Shown: positions 8,371 to 17,775, counted from the stretch's first letter. The stretch is DNA of 37,695 bases from Reyranella massiliensis 521 (GCA_945862125.1 CAMAYC010000040.1:1-37695); one strand, 5' to 3'. A program made the numbers and translations. Notes: generated by a model not told the origin, from the letters alone.

Positions 8371-9657
8371 ATGTCCGCCACGGCAAGTGCTCAATCCCTG
8401 ACGTCGGTATCGCGAGACGACAAGCCAGGCCTCAGCGCCATGGCCTTCATCGCCGATACGGTCACGCTTGCGCGCGTGTCGGCAGATCTCTTCAGCATGA
8501 CTCTCGGCAAGGCAAACATCCGTGAGGGCAACGTCGACGCCGCACTGGCGATCGGCGAATGGCCGCGTGATCTTGATCTCCTGGTCGTCGATCTCGCCAA
8601 TGCCGCCGACCCGATCGCCGACGCTGCCGCGCTCAAGACCGCCGTTCCGGGCGGCTGTCTCGTGATTGGGGTTGGTCGTATCAACGATGTCGCCCTGTAT
8701 CGCGAACTGCTTGCGGTCGGCTTCAACGACTATCTGGCCGTACCGTTTGCTGAGGGTGCCGTCGGACGGGCCGTCGAGCGGGCACTCGAGCTTCGTCAGC
8801 GGGGCGGCGGCGCCGTGGCGCCCGGTCAATCGCCACTGAAGGACGCCGCACCGCGGACATTGTCTGTCATCGGCGCGCGCGGCGGCGTTGGCGCCACGAC
8901 GGCGGCAGTAACGATTGCGGCCATGCTCGGCGTGCGCCTCAAGGAAGAGGTCCTGCTGATCGATTTCGACCTGCACTATGGTTCGCTCATGCTTGCGCTC
9001 GATCTCGAGGCGATCGATGCCTTGCGAGAAGCGCTGGATCAGCCGGACCGAATCGATGCCCTGTTCATCCAGCAAGTGGCGCAGAAAAAGAGCGAATTCC
9101 TTTATGCCATGGGAGCCGAGGAAGCGCCGACGAACGGTTTCCAGGCACGCCCCCACGCTGCCGGTGATTTCCTCAAGTCCATCCACCGGCGCTTCCGGTG
9201 GGTCGTGGCCGATGTGCCGCGTGGGGATCCGGTAATCCAGCGTCAGGCGATCGAGGCGTCGACCGACATCCTGCTCGTGACCGATCTGTCGCTCCCAGGT
9301 GTCCGCGATACCATGCGCTTGCAGCAGCTCGTCCACGATGTGGCGCCGGGTGCTAGGCTCTACATCGCGACCGGCGGCGCAATCGACGCGCGCCGTTCGG
9401 CGGTCAAGGTGTCCGACGTCGAACGGGCGCTGAAACGCAAGGTCGACTGCCAAATTCCCGCTGATTCCGCGGCCGCACTCTCGGCGGTGAATGTCGGCAA
9501 GCCCCTGTCCGAGGCAGCGCCGGCCAGCGGAATCGTGAAGGCGCTGCGGTCGCTTGTGGCCGGTCTCGATTCTCCGGGCGGCGAGAACGGAGCTGCCAAG
9601 CCAGGGAAGGCAGCCAGCCTGCTCGAGCGCTTCGGACGCAGTCTGAAGAAGAAGTAG
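8371..9657 (+). CDS. cpaE: Pilus localisation ATPase CpaE/TadZ
   Basis: MinD/ParA-like protein of 428 residues that places the Tad apparatus, usually at a pole. An N-terminal receiver-like domain (about residues 25-150) lacks an obvious phospho-acceptor pattern. The ATPase domain starts with the deviant Walker A GARGGVGATT at residues 168-177. LLIDFDLHYGSL follows as the Walker A' and switch region. ATG 8371 is taken because the longer open frame upstream overlaps cpaD in a shadow frame. It lies ten bases after cpaD and six before cpaF. Confidence 0.92.
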   Translation: MSATASAQSLTSVSRDDKPGLSAMAFIADTVTLARVSADLFSMTLGKANIREGNVDAALAIGEWPRDLDLLVVDLANAADPIADAAALKTAVPGGCLVIGVGRINDVALYRELLAVGFNDYLAVPFAEGAVGRAVERALELRQRGGGAVAPGQSPLKDAAPRTLSVIGARGGVGATTAAVTIAAMLGVRLKEEVLLIDFDLHYGSLMLALDLEAIDALREALDQPDRIDALFIQQVAQKKSEFLYAMGAEEAPTNGFQARPHAAGDFLKSIHRRFRWVVADVPRGDPVIQRQAIEASTDILLVTDLSLPGVRDTMRLQQLVHDVAPGARLYIATGGAIDARRSAVKVSDVERALKRKVDCQIPADSAAALSAVNVGKPLSEAAPASGIVKALRSLVAGLDSPGGENGAAKPGKAASLLERFGRSLKKK

Positions 9658-9663
9658 GCGGCG

Positions 9664-11487
9664 ATGTTCGGATTGCGCACCAAGAAGCCGGAGACGACAG
9701 AGGTCGTGGCGGTCGACCCGCTCGATCGTATCGACCGGCGGATTCCCGCGGAGCCACGCCCGGTTCCTGGGGCAGCTGACCGCGACGGACGAATGATCGC
9801 CGCCTCAGCCGGTCTTCGCGACGCTGTCGCTCCACGGCTGCAAATGCTCATTCAGGCGGGAATCCCGGCCGGTGAGGTGACGCGCGAGGCCGGCGCCCTG
9901 TCACAGGCCCATTTCCGCAGCCACGGCGTCATGCTGGCGCCCCTCGAACTGCGCCGACATGTTGCCGATGTCTTGCGTCCGATTCTGCCGGCAACGAACT
10001 TCGGGGCGCCAACGGTTGGTGCGTCGGTGGACGCTCCGCCCGAGCCGGAGACCGCCATCGAAATGGCATCGGCCATAAAGGCGCCGGTCCTGTCCGAGCG
10101 ACCGCAACCGGCGCCGGCGGCCGTAAAGACGGAGCCGTTCGGGCGCTCTGCGGCACTGCAGGCCGCATCCCTGGTCAAGTCAGAACCCGACGATAAACTG
10201 GACGACAATTCCTCGAGCAAGTTGTCGCGAAGCAAGGTCGATCAGGCTCGGCGCGCCGTGCAAGCCATGGTGATGACCCGGATCGATCTCGCGGCGGCGG
10301 TCAGCATGCCGCGAAGCGAACTGGTGCGCCAACTCGAAGGCCTTGCCGCTGAGCTGCTTGCCGAGCATCGCATCCAGCTCAACCGGCCCGAACAAACGGA
10401 CCTCGTCCACCAGCTCGTCAACGACATGATGGGCCTCGGCCCTCTCGAGCCGCTGCTCGCGGACGACGGCATTACAGACATCATGATCAACGGCCCCAAG
10501 CAGATCTATATCGAGCGTCAGGGCAAGATTGCCCTGACATCGGTGACGTTCGAGGACAACGCCCATCTGCTCAACATCTGCAACCGCATCGTCAGCCGCA
10601 TCGGACGCAGGGTCGATGAGTCCAGCCCGATTTGCGACGCACGACTGGAGGACGGCAGCCGCGTCAACATCATCATCCCGCCGCTGGCGATCGACGGCGC
10701 GTCTGTTTCGATCCGCAAGTTCGGCAAGCGGCAGATCGGCTTCGATCAGATGGCGCAGCAGGGCAATATCTCGCCGGCCATGGCGACAGTGCTGCGCATC
10801 GCCTCGCGCTGCCGCCTGAACACCGTCGTGTCGGGCGGTACGGGGTCGGGCAAGACGACCATGCTGAACGCCCTGTCAGGCATGATCGACAACGGCGAGC
10901 GTGTCGTGACCATCGAGGACGCCGCCGAATTGCGCATGCAACAGCCCCACGTCGTCCGCCTCGAGACCCGGCCGGCGAACCTGGAAGGCAATGGCGAGGT
11001 CTCGATGCGCGACCTCGTGAAGAATGCACTGCGCATGCGCCCCGACCGCATCATTCTGGGCGAGGTCCGCGGTCCGGAGGCGATCGACCTGCTTCAGGCG
11101 ATGAACACCGGTCATGACGGGTCCATGGGGACCTTGCATGCCAACCGGCCACGCGAGGCTCTCACGCGTCTCGAGAACATGGTCACCATGGGCGCGTCGA
11201 ATTTGCCGCCAAAAGCCATTCGGTCGCAGATCGCGGGTTCGCTGCAGCTGATCGTGCAGATCAGCCGTATGCGCGATGGCGTACGCCGGGTCACCCATAT
11301 CACCGAAGTCATGGGCATGGAGGGCGAGGTCGTCGTCACGCAGGATCTCTTCACCTATGAGTTCCACGGTGAAGCCAGTGACGGCAAGTTGAGCGGCGCC
11401 TTCAAGAGCTCCGGCCTGCGTCCGCATTTCCTGTCGCGGGCCGCCTACTATGGCCTCGACAAGGTGCTGATGGAGGCCATGGCATGA
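9664..11487 (+). CDS. cpaF: Tad secretion ATPase CpaF/TadA
   Basis: Cytoplasmic hexameric ATPase of the GspE/VirB11 class that powers pilus assembly. Walker A is GGTGSGKTT at residues 391-399. The Asp box, Walker B (RMRPDRIILGEVRG) and His box (GTLHANRP) follow in order. The protein has 607 residues, longer than many CpaF proteins, because of an N-terminal extension of roughly 170 residues containing an IAASAGLRDAVAPRL segment and a Pro/Ala-rich stretch. Its stop overlaps tadB. Confidence 0.95.
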   Translation: MFGLRTKKPETTEVVAVDPLDRIDRRIPAEPRPVPGAADRDGRMIAASAGLRDAVAPRLQMLIQAGIPAGEVTREAGALSQAHFRSHGVMLAPLELRRHVADVLRPILPATNFGAPTVGASVDAPPEPETAIEMASAIKAPVLSERPQPAPAAVKTEPFGRSAALQAASLVKSEPDDKLDDNSSSKLSRSKVDQARRAVQAMVMTRIDLAAAVSMPRSELVRQLEGLAAELLAEHRIQLNRPEQTDLVHQLVNDMMGLGPLEPLLADDGITDIMINGPKQIYIERQGKIALTSVTFEDNAHLLNICNRIVSRIGRRVDESSPICDARLEDGSRVNIIIPPLAIDGASVSIRKFGKRQIGFDQMAQQGNISPAMATVLRIASRCRLNTVVSGGTGSGKTTMLNALSGMIDNGERVVTIEDAAELRMQQPHVVRLETRPANLEGNGEVSMRDLVKNALRMRPDRIILGEVRGPEAIDLLQAMNTGHDGSMGTLHANRPREALTRLENMVTMGASNLPPKAIRSQIAGSLQLIVQISRMRDGVRRVTHITEVMGMEGEVVVTQDLFTYEFHGEASDGKLSGAFKSSGLRPHFLSRAAYYGLDKVLMEAMA

Positions 11488-12485
11488 TCGGAGCTCAGGG
11501 ATTCGACCTGGACACGGTCACGATCCTGATCTCGGGCGGGTTCGTACTGACCTTTGCCGCGCTCTACGTGGTATTCGGCGGCTTCTTTGCCGAGCGGCGA
11601 CTGCGCGATCGCCTGGAAGATCTCGATGCGCAGGCACAGGGAGGCGCGCGGACGCTTCAGATGGCGACGCTGAGGCGCGTCGAAAAGGCGGGAAAGCTTC
11701 CCACGCTCGACAAGCTTCTATGGCGCTGGTTTCCCAATGCCAGCAGTATTCGCCACAAGCTCCAGGCGTCCGGGACGAATCTCACGCTGGGCGACTTTGC
11801 CTTCACCTCGGTAGCCCTCTCGGTCGGCATGGCGTTTCTTCTGTTCGTCATCGTCGATCTGCCGCCGATCGTCGCGCTGGGCAGCTCGCTCACGATCGGA
11901 GTCGGGCTGCCGAATGGCTGGATCGGCTGGAAAGCACGTCGGCGCGGACAGAAGTTCAATCTGCTGTTTCCTGAGGCGGTTGACTTGATTGTCCGTGCGC
12001 TGCGGGCCGGCCTGCCCGTCCAGGAGGCGATCGGTACGGTCGCGCGCGACATCAAGGATCCGATCGGCTCCGTGTTCCGCCGCGTGCAGCAGGAAGTCCA
12101 GCTCGGTACGCCGATCGATACGGCGCTCTGGCGGGTCGCCAAGACGGTACAGACCGACGAGTTCAATTTTCTCATCGTCGCCATGTCGATCCAGCGCGAT
12201 ACCGGCGGCAATCTGGCCGAGACGCTGGCCAATCTCAGTGCATTGCTGCGTGCCCGGCAGCAGCTGCGCCTCAAGATCCGTGCCTTCACCTCGGAGGCGC
12301 GGACGACGATGCTGATCATGGCAGGCCTGCCGTTTCTTGTTGGTGGGGGACTCTTTTTCATCTCACCCGACTACATTGCGCCGTTGTTCACGACCGAAGC
12401 CGGCCAAATGATTGCGGCGGCCGCTGCCTGCAGCATGGGGTTGGGAATCTACGTCATGAACAAGATCGCCACGATCAAAGTCTGA
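11484..12485 (+). CDS. tadB: Tad inner-membrane platform protein TadB
   Basis: Integral inner-membrane protein of the T2SSF family that forms the assembly platform with TadC and is engaged by CpaF. The 333 residues hold an N-terminal transmembrane helix, a pair near residues 105-150 and a C-terminal pair. The T2SSF domain lies between them (PEAVDLIVRALRAGLPVQEAI ... SIQRDTGGNLAETL). It overlaps cpaF by four bases, indicating translational coupling. Confidence 0.93.
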   Translation: MIGAQGFDLDTVTILISGGFVLTFAALYVVFGGFFAERRLRDRLEDLDAQAQGGARTLQMATLRRVEKAGKLPTLDKLLWRWFPNASSIRHKLQASGTNLTLGDFAFTSVALSVGMAFLLFVIVDLPPIVALGSSLTIGVGLPNGWIGWKARRRGQKFNLLFPEAVDLIVRALRAGLPVQEAIGTVARDIKDPIGSVFRRVQQEVQLGTPIDTALWRVAKTVQTDEFNFLIVAMSIQRDTGGNLAETLANLSALLRARQQLRLKIRAFTSEARTTMLIMAGLPFLVGGGLFFISPDYIAPLFTTEAGQMIAAAAACSMGLGIYVMNKIATIKV

Positions 12486-12492
12486 CGCCGCC

Positions 12493-13431
12493 ATGGATCC
12501 TGTCCTCTCGGAGAAGAGTTTCACGATCATCATCGCAGCCGCGACATTCGTGGCGTTCTGGGCGCTCGGGATGGCATTGACGTGGCAGGCGCCGATCGAG
12601 GCACGCCTGAAGGCGCTCCGAACGCGCCGGATGAAGACGCGTGGCGAGCATGAAGCCGCCAAGAGCTCATCGAAGGCGGCTTCTCTGGGTTTCATGAGGG
12701 GGATTGCCGACCGTCTGAATCTTCTGCGCGGTACGGCGGCCGACCAGACTTCCCGCAAGCTGCGCCAGGCGGGGTTTCATTCGCGCGATGCTGCGGTGAT
12801 CTACGTCTTTATCAAACTCGCGCTGCCACTGCTGCTTGGCTTCCTGATGATCGGCCTGACATCAATGGACGTGATCTCCGTTCCGGAGGACTTTGTTCTA
12901 GCCACCTGTGTCGGCGCGGTGCTGGTGGGGTTCATGGCGCCGGAAGTCTACATCAAGAACGTCGCGGCGAAGCGGCGGGAGATACTGAATTCGATCCTGC
13001 CGGAGGGCCTCGACCTCCTGACCATCTGCGTCGAAGCCGGACTGAGCATCGATGCAGCCTTTCGCCGGGTTTCCCGCGAAATGCAGGGATCGATGCCCGA
13101 GCTGGCGGTCGAGTTCGAGATGACCGCCATCGAACTCACCTATTTGCCGGATCGACAGCAGGCACTGGAGAATATGGCGGAGCGGACCGATTCAGGAGCC
13201 GTGACCGCCCTGGTAAATGCACTCCGTCAGACTGAAAAATACGGCACGCCGCTTGCTGCCTCGCTTCGCATCCTCAGTCAGGAGTTTCGCCAGACCCGCG
13301 CCTCGAAGGCTGAGGAAAAGGGCGCGCGGATGCCGGCACTTATGACAGTCCCTCTGATGGTTTTTATTCTTCCGACGTTGATCACCGTTTTGATCGCGCC
13401 GGCAATCATGTCGATGTTCACCGTGAAATGA
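12493..13431 (+). CDS. tadC: Tad inner-membrane platform protein TadC
   Basis: Second T2SSF-family platform protein, 312 residues, starting seven bases after tadB. The family pattern is clear: LPEGLDLLTICVEAGLSID, then the FRRVSREM segment and ALRQTEKYGTPLAASLR. Two hydrophobic segments precede the domain and one closes it. It is the last gene before a short gap with a hairpin, after which tadE and tadG follow. Confidence 0.93.
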   Translation: MDPVLSEKSFTIIIAAATFVAFWALGMALTWQAPIEARLKALRTRRMKTRGEHEAAKSSSKAASLGFMRGIADRLNLLRGTAADQTSRKLRQAGFHSRDAAVIYVFIKLALPLLLGFLMIGLTSMDVISVPEDFVLATCVGAVLVGFMAPEVYIKNVAAKRREILNSILPEGLDLLTICVEAGLSIDAAFRRVSREMQGSMPELAVEFEMTAIELTYLPDRQQALENMAERTDSGAVTALVNALRQTEKYGTPLAASLRILSQEFRQTRASKAEEKGARMPALMTVPLMVFILPTLITVLIAPAIMSMFTVK

Positions 13432-13461
13432 TTGAAACAAGACTCTCGATTTACGGCGCGA

Positions 13462-13479
13462 GACCGTAATCATACGGTC
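13462..13479 (+). promoter_or_regulatory. Hairpin between tadC and tadE
   Basis: GACCGT-AATCAT-ACGGTC is a perfect six-base-pair stem-loop in the 85-base gap between tadC and tadE. Without a T-run it may only modulate readthrough or protect one end of the message. Confidence 0.3.
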
Positions 13480-13516
13480 CACCGTAGATGGAACGACTCG
13501 CGATAGAGGTTCCTAG

Positions 13517-14002
13517 GTGAATCGAGTTCATGGATTGTCGACAATCGGTCAACGGCTTGTTCCGCGATGCCGGTGCTTGAGCGTTCTTCGCGACGTTCGG
13601 GGTGTCACCGCCATTGAGTTTGCGATCGTGGCGCCCATCCTCCTGGTAATGGTGTTCGGAATTCTTCAGTTCGGCATCGCGATGAACCAACACATGGTGC
13701 TCACCAACGCGGCGGCCAAAGGCGCGATGACGTTTGCTCTGAGCCGCGGCACGGCGACGCCCTATGCCACGACGACGTCTGCAATCACCAGCGCTGCACC
13801 CAGTCTGACCGCCGGGCAGATCTCGATAACCGTCAAGGTCAATGGCGTCGCCTGCGCAAGCGATGCCGCCTGTTCGACGATACTGGTCTCGGGGCAGCCG
13901 GCGCTCGTGAAGGCGACCTATCCCTGCGACCTGACGGTGATGGGCGTGAACTACGCGCCGAGTTGCACCTTGAAAGCCGAGACGGCGCAGTTGGTCCAGT
14001 AG
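13517..14002 (+). CDS. tadE: TadE-type minor pseudopilin
   Basis: Pilin-like protein of 161 residues. After a basic N-terminal leader it has GVTAIEFAIVAPILLVMVFG, the TadE signature: a Gly, a +5-type Glu and a long hydrophobic helix, the kind of site CpaA processes. The rest is Ser/Thr/Ala-rich with four Cys that may pair in the periplasm. The start is a GTG; no better ATG gives the complete leader. It precedes tadG by eight bases. Confidence 0.85.
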   Translation: MNRVHGLSTIGQRLVPRCRCLSVLRDVRGVTAIEFAIVAPILLVMVFGILQFGIAMNQHMVLTNAAAKGAMTFALSRGTATPYATTTSAITSAAPSLTAGQISITVKVNGVACASDAACSTILVSGQPALVKATYPCDLTVMGVNYAPSCTLKAETAQLVQ

Positions 14003-14010
14003 GGGAGAAG

Positions 14011-15330
14011 ATGATGAAGCGCAAAGTGTCGTCCGTTCCCGAATTTCTTCATCGCATTCTGCGCAACCGGCGCGGTGCGACCACTTTCATATTTGCCGGT
14101 ATGGCGGCAGGCGTGGTCGGTCTGGCCGGACTTACGATCGACGTCGGGCGCATCTACACCGCGAAGAGCGGGTTCGAAGCGGCGACCGAGGCAGCAGCCC
14201 TAGCAGGGGCCAACGCGATGCTGGCGGCCAATGCCAATACCGCCAGCGTGCAGGCCGCGGTTACGGCCTGGAACACCGCCTATCCGGCATCGGGTGTGAC
14301 CAGCTCGACGGCCACCGCGACGCTGAGCTGCGTTACTGCCACGGCAAATCTCCCGGCCTGCAATGCCGGAAACCCGAACGCGGTCACCGTCACGCAGACG
14401 GCGACGGTCACGACTCATTTCCTCAAGGCGGTGGGAATATCGACGGTCACGCTCACCGCGACCAAGAAGGCAAGCAAGGCGGGCGGCGCCACCACGCCGC
14501 TCAACGTGATGTTCGTGCTCGATGCCACGGGGTCGATGGGAGACTCGGACAGCAACTGCACTGTTCCAGGCAAGAACCGTCCGACCAGGTTCGAGTGCGC
14601 CCTGTATTCGATTCAGAGCACCCTCAAGGTGATGCCCACGTCGATGGACAAGGCCGGTCTGATGGTGTTCCCGGGCCTCGCCACGCAATACAGCCCGACG
14701 TCTCACCCGTGCCCGACGTATCCGAATTCGGTGCCGTACTATACGAGCACCATCAAGTATCAGATCGGAACCGGCCTGGACGCCACCTACAACGACAGCG
14801 CCGGCTCGCTGCTCACGGCATCGCCCCTCGTTCAAGCCGTCGGAATCTACAAAGCCTCTGGCGAAAGCGGCTCGCTGACACCGTGCGTCACGAACAGGGG
14901 CGGCCAGGGGAGCTATCTCGCGGAGGTTCTCGCCAAGGCGCAGGCCGCCCTGCCGGTGGTCGCAGGCACGCAGAACGTCATCATCATCCTCAGTGACGGC
15001 GACTTCAACGCCTCGAAGGCGCAGCTCAACAACCAGACCATCTACCAGACGGGCCAGTGCGATCGTGCCGTTGCGACCGCCCAAGCCGCGACGGCGGCGG
15101 GAACCAAGGTGTTCTCCGTGGCCTATGGCGCGTCGACGAGCGGCTGTTCGTCGGGGGATACCCGCAATCCCTGCACGACAATGCAGTCGATGGCCTCGGA
15201 CGCGAGCAAGTTTTACACGACATCTTCGGGCTGTCAGTTGAATGGCTCGCCCAACCCGCCTTCGAAGCTGCCGTCGGTGTTTCAGGCGATCACGAGCCAG
15301 CTCACCAAGCCGCGACTGCTGGTGAACTAG
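14011..15330 (+). CDS. tadG: TadG-like pseudopilin with von Willebrand A domain
   Basis: Membrane-anchored extracytoplasmic protein of 439 residues. The N-terminus has the TadG/Flp-like segment RRGATTFIFAGMAAGVVGLAG followed by AATEAAALAGANAM. A von Willebrand factor A domain starts near residue 166, with the metal-site motif DATGS at 171-175 (a variant of DxSxS) and later ILSDGDFN. Several Cys pairs are present. TadG with a vWA domain is thought to aid anchoring or adhesion of the pilus. A strong terminator follows 11 bases after the stop. Confidence 0.88.
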   Translation: MMKRKVSSVPEFLHRILRNRRGATTFIFAGMAAGVVGLAGLTIDVGRIYTAKSGFEAATEAAALAGANAMLAANANTASVQAAVTAWNTAYPASGVTSSTATATLSCVTATANLPACNAGNPNAVTVTQTATVTTHFLKAVGISTVTLTATKKASKAGGATTPLNVMFVLDATGSMGDSDSNCTVPGKNRPTRFECALYSIQSTLKVMPTSMDKAGLMVFPGLATQYSPTSHPCPTYPNSVPYYTSTIKYQIGTGLDATYNDSAGSLLTASPLVQAVGIYKASGESGSLTPCVTNRGGQGSYLAEVLAKAQAALPVVAGTQNVIIILSDGDFNASKAQLNNQTIYQTGQCDRAVATAQAATAAGTKVFSVAYGASTSGCSSGDTRNPCTTMQSMASDASKFYTTSSGCQLNGSPNPPSKLPSVFQAITSQLTKPRLLVN

Positions 15331-15341
15331 AGGGGCCGGCT

Positions 15342-15373
15342 GAGCGGTCGCGTTTTGGGCGGCCGCTCTTTTT
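15342..15373 (+). terminator. Rho-independent terminator after tadG
   Basis: GAGCGGTCGC (15342-15351) pairs with GCGGCCGCTC (15359-15368) with one G-T wobble around a seven-base loop, followed directly by TTTTT. It separates tadD and the following gene from the main tad operon. Confidence 0.85.
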
Positions 15374-15394
15374 CCCGTGATTTCAACAAGTTGT

Positions 15395-15409
15395 CCCCAG
15401 TTATTGGGG
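15395..15409. repeat. Palindrome upstream of tadD
   Basis: CCCCA-GTTAT-TGGGG is a perfect inverted repeat in the 170-base gap before tadD. A related CCCCCAATACT sequence 16 bases further on could pair with it in an alternative way. It may be an operator for a separate tadD promoter; no clear promoter was identified in this gap. Confidence 0.35.
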
Positions 15410-15500
15410 TGTTGGTTGCGGCTGCCCCCAATACTTTGATAACCTTCCGGCCGACATACTGGCAGAACCTGCAGAAGCAGAACGCCTTTTTGGGGTTGGA

Positions 15501-16331
15501 ATGAAGCTGGCGCCGATCCTCAGCGCAGGCCGCGCGCTCATCGGGGCGCTTCTCATCGCGGGTTGCGGCGCCGACTTCGGCGATTCGAGTTCCAGGGGTG
15601 ACAGTTACGACTCGTCGGTGGAGCAGGCCGACCAGGCCCGCAAGGTGGGCAATTTCGATTCGGCGATCCCCCTGTACGGCCGGGCCTTGCAGATGAAGCC
15701 GGACGGGATCGAAGCCAAGCTCGGGCTTGGCCAGTCCTTCCTGTCGGTCGGCGCCCCCGACGAGGCGGCGGCCCTGTTCCGGGACGTTCTGGCGCAGCGC
15801 AACAGCAATGCGGTGGCGCGGCGGGGATTGGCATCGGCGTTGATCTCGATGGGCCAACCCGATCTTGCGGAACGGCAACTCGAGGCCGCGCTTCAGGCGG
15901 ACAGCCGCGACTATCGCTCGCTGAACGCGCTGGGCGTCGTCCTCGACATGCAGGGCCGGCACGCCGACGCCCAGGCAAAATATCGCCAGGGCATCGAGGT
16001 GGCACCGGACTATCTGCCGTTGCGGAACAATTTCGCCTTGTCTCTCGCAATTTCGGGAAACCCGCAGGAGGCGATCGCCCAGCTCGTGCCGATCGCCAAC
16101 ACTCGCGCGGCGGACGGGCGTGTGCGCCAAAACCTGGCTTTTAGCTACGCGATGGCCGGAGACCTCGAGAATTCCCTGCAGGTCAGCCGAAAGGATCTGG
16201 ACGAAGCGAGCGCCCAGCGGCAGCTTTCGTACTTCATGCAGCTCAAGGCTCTTCCGCCGGAAGCGCGGAGCGCCGAGTTGAGGCGCAATCCGAACTTCTT
16301 TCCGCAGTCCGGTGGGGGCGGCGGGGGCTAG
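15501..16331 (+). CDS. tadD: TPR lipoprotein TadD
   Basis: Outer-membrane lipoprotein of 276 residues needed for Tad pilus assembly in known systems. The signal peptide ends in the lipobox LIAGC. Tandem tetratricopeptide repeats cover about residues 38-230, with typical A-x-x-Y-x-x-AL-x-x-xP patterns such as NFDSAIPLYGRALQMKP. The C-terminus ends in a run of Gly. It lies after the terminator, so it has its own promoter or relies on readthrough. The following gene starts 24 bases later. Confidence 0.88.
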   Translation: MKLAPILSAGRALIGALLIAGCGADFGDSSSRGDSYDSSVEQADQARKVGNFDSAIPLYGRALQMKPDGIEAKLGLGQSFLSVGAPDEAAALFRDVLAQRNSNAVARRGLASALISMGQPDLAERQLEAALQADSRDYRSLNALGVVLDMQGRHADAQAKYRQGIEVAPDYLPLRNNFALSLAISGNPQEAIAQLVPIANTRAADGRVRQNLAFSYAMAGDLENSLQVSRKDLDEASAQRQLSYFMQLKALPPEARSAELRRNPNFFPQSGGGGGG

Positions 16332-16355
16332 GCGGGCAGGTCGAGGAGGACGGCA

Positions 16356-16931
16356 ATGTATGGATATCGCGGAATGGGTGTGAAGGCACTCGTCTGTCTG
16401 GCAATGCTGGCAATCGTCGCGCCGGCCCACGCCAAGGCCCCGCGCAGCACCGCTGACATACCGGCATCGGCGGGCCTGCCGGAATTTCGCGATCCCAGGA
16501 CCGGCCAGATCTGGACACCGAACAATGTCGGCCTCGTTCCCGGTCCGAACACGCCGGCTGATCGCGCTTTCGATCCGCTGGCTCAGGCCGCCAGTGTCGA
16601 AGGCGTGATCGTCCAGAGGCCGAAGGTTACGCCGCTCGGTGCCGTGCCGATCACGGCCGGACCAACGGTGCCCCTCGTCAACATCGAGAATGCGACCTTG
16701 CGCGCCGTTCCGGAGCGGCGCTGGCAGGTGGTGCTCTACCTGAACAACAACAGCAACAGGACCATTGCTCCGCTGCTGCATTGCCAGTTCTCGAACGCCG
16801 GCAAGCCGGTCGAGGAGACGCGTGTCCTCCTTCCGGCGGTCGGCGGCGGCGTGCGCGTCGGGCTCACCATCTATGGACCGAAGACCAGCCTGTTCGTCGA
16901 TCGCGCCATCTGCAAGGTCGAGTCACCCTGA
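16356..16931 (+). CDS. Exported protein of unknown function, paralogue 1
   Basis: A 191-residue protein with an N-terminal signal peptide (to about residue 27, APAHA). I do not recognise a named family. It shares blocks with the gene at 26545: FRD-x-RTG-x-x-WTP, VEGV-x-VQRP, PITAGP, AVP-x-x-RW, NNS, one central Cys, NAG, TRV, YGP, LFVD and a last Cys. The two conserved Cys could form a disulfide. GAGGAGG seven bases before the ATG supports this start. It follows tadD closely and so may belong to its transcript, but a pilus role is unproven. Confidence 0.75.
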   Translation: MYGYRGMGVKALVCLAMLAIVAPAHAKAPRSTADIPASAGLPEFRDPRTGQIWTPNNVGLVPGPNTPADRAFDPLAQAASVEGVIVQRPKVTPLGAVPITAGPTVPLVNIENATLRAVPERRWQVVLYLNNNSNRTIAPLLHCQFSNAGKPVEETRVLLPAVGGGVRVGLTIYGPKTSLFVDRAICKVESP

Positions 16932-16940
16932 GGCGACGGC

Positions 16941-17705
16941 TCAGCCCTGGACCGAGTAGCCGCCGTCGACTGTGATGGCAGCGCCCGTCACATAGTCCGA
17001 CGCCGCGGCGGCCAGGAATACGGCAATGCCCGCGAAATCGCCCGGCGTGCCCCAGCGGCCGGCCGGAGTCCGCTTGAGCACTGAGTCGTGCAGCGCCGGC
17101 ACGTCCTGACGCGCCCGCTGGGTCAGCGCCGTGTCGATCCAGCCAGGCAGGATGGCGTTGACCTGGATTCTGTCTTTGGCCCAGGCCGTCGCCATTGCCT
17201 TGGTCATCTGCACGATGCCGCCCTTGCTCGCGGCATAGGCGGTGGTGAAAGAGGCGCCGAAGATCGACATCATCGAGCCGATGTTGATCATCTTGCCGCC
17301 GCCCGCCTTCATCATCTCGGGGTAGGCGGCATGGCTGCACAGGAACGCGCTGGTCAGGTTGCTGTCGAGGACCTTGTGCCATTCCGCCAGCGTGTATTCC
17401 TGAGGCTGCTTGCGGATGTTGATGCCGGCATTGTTGACCAGAATGTCCAGGCGGCCATGGCGCTTGACCGTGTCGGCGATCAGCGCGCGGCAGGAGTCCT
17501 CTTTCAGGACGTCCACGGCGATCGCACTCGCCGTCGCCCCCAGATCCTGGATCTCCTTCACGGCGGCGGCGTTCTTGGCGGCGTCGCGTCCGGCGACAAC
17601 GATCGCGGCGCCGGCCTCGGCCATGCCCTTCGCCATCCCGAGGCCAATGCCGCCATTGCCACCGGTGACGATGGCCACGCGGCCGGAAAGATCGAACATC
17701 TTCAT
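16941..17705 (-). CDS. SDR-family NAD(P)-dependent oxidoreductase
   Basis: Classical short-chain dehydrogenase/reductase of 254 residues. The cofactor motif TGGNGGIG lies at residues 14-21 and NNAG at 91-94. The catalytic triad is Ser144, Tyr157 and Lys161 (YAASK). The protein ends with the common DGGYSVQG-type C-terminus. The substrate cannot be told from sequence; relatives act on sugars, polyols and 3-oxoacyl compounds. A GGAGAGGA sequence lies upstream of the start. It is convergent with the exported protein gene and divergent from the lipoprotein gene at 17817. Confidence 0.9.
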   Translation of the reverse strand: MKMFDLSGRVAIVTGGNGGIGLGMAKGMAEAGAAIVVAGRDAAKNAAAVKEIQDLGATASAIAVDVLKEDSCRALIADTVKRHGRLDILVNNAGINIRKQPQEYTLAEWHKVLDSNLTSAFLCSHAAYPEMMKAGGGKMINIGSMMSIFGASFTTAYAASKGGIVQMTKAMATAWAKDRIQVNAILPGWIDTALTQRARQDVPALHDSVLKRTPAGRWGTPGDFAGIAVFLAAAASDYVTGAAITVDGGYSVQG

Positions 17706-17750
17706 TGTAATTTCCTCTCCCTCGAAGGACGCCCTGTATAGCCGACGCGC

Positions 17751-17775
17751 GGAACCGGAAACAGCCGTGACCGTT
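17751..17775 (+). promoter_or_regulatory. EcfG-type stress promoter, GGAAC-N16-CGTT
   Basis: GGAAC at 17751-17755 and CGTT at 17772-17775 with a 16-base spacer match the alphaproteobacterial general stress (EcfG) consensus exactly. It lies 41 bases before the ATG of the lipoprotein gene. Confidence 0.8.

Noticed and set aside
15327..16781. 484-codon antisense frame opposite tadD
   Set aside because: It spans the tadG terminator and two well-supported plus-strand genes, and has no motifs.
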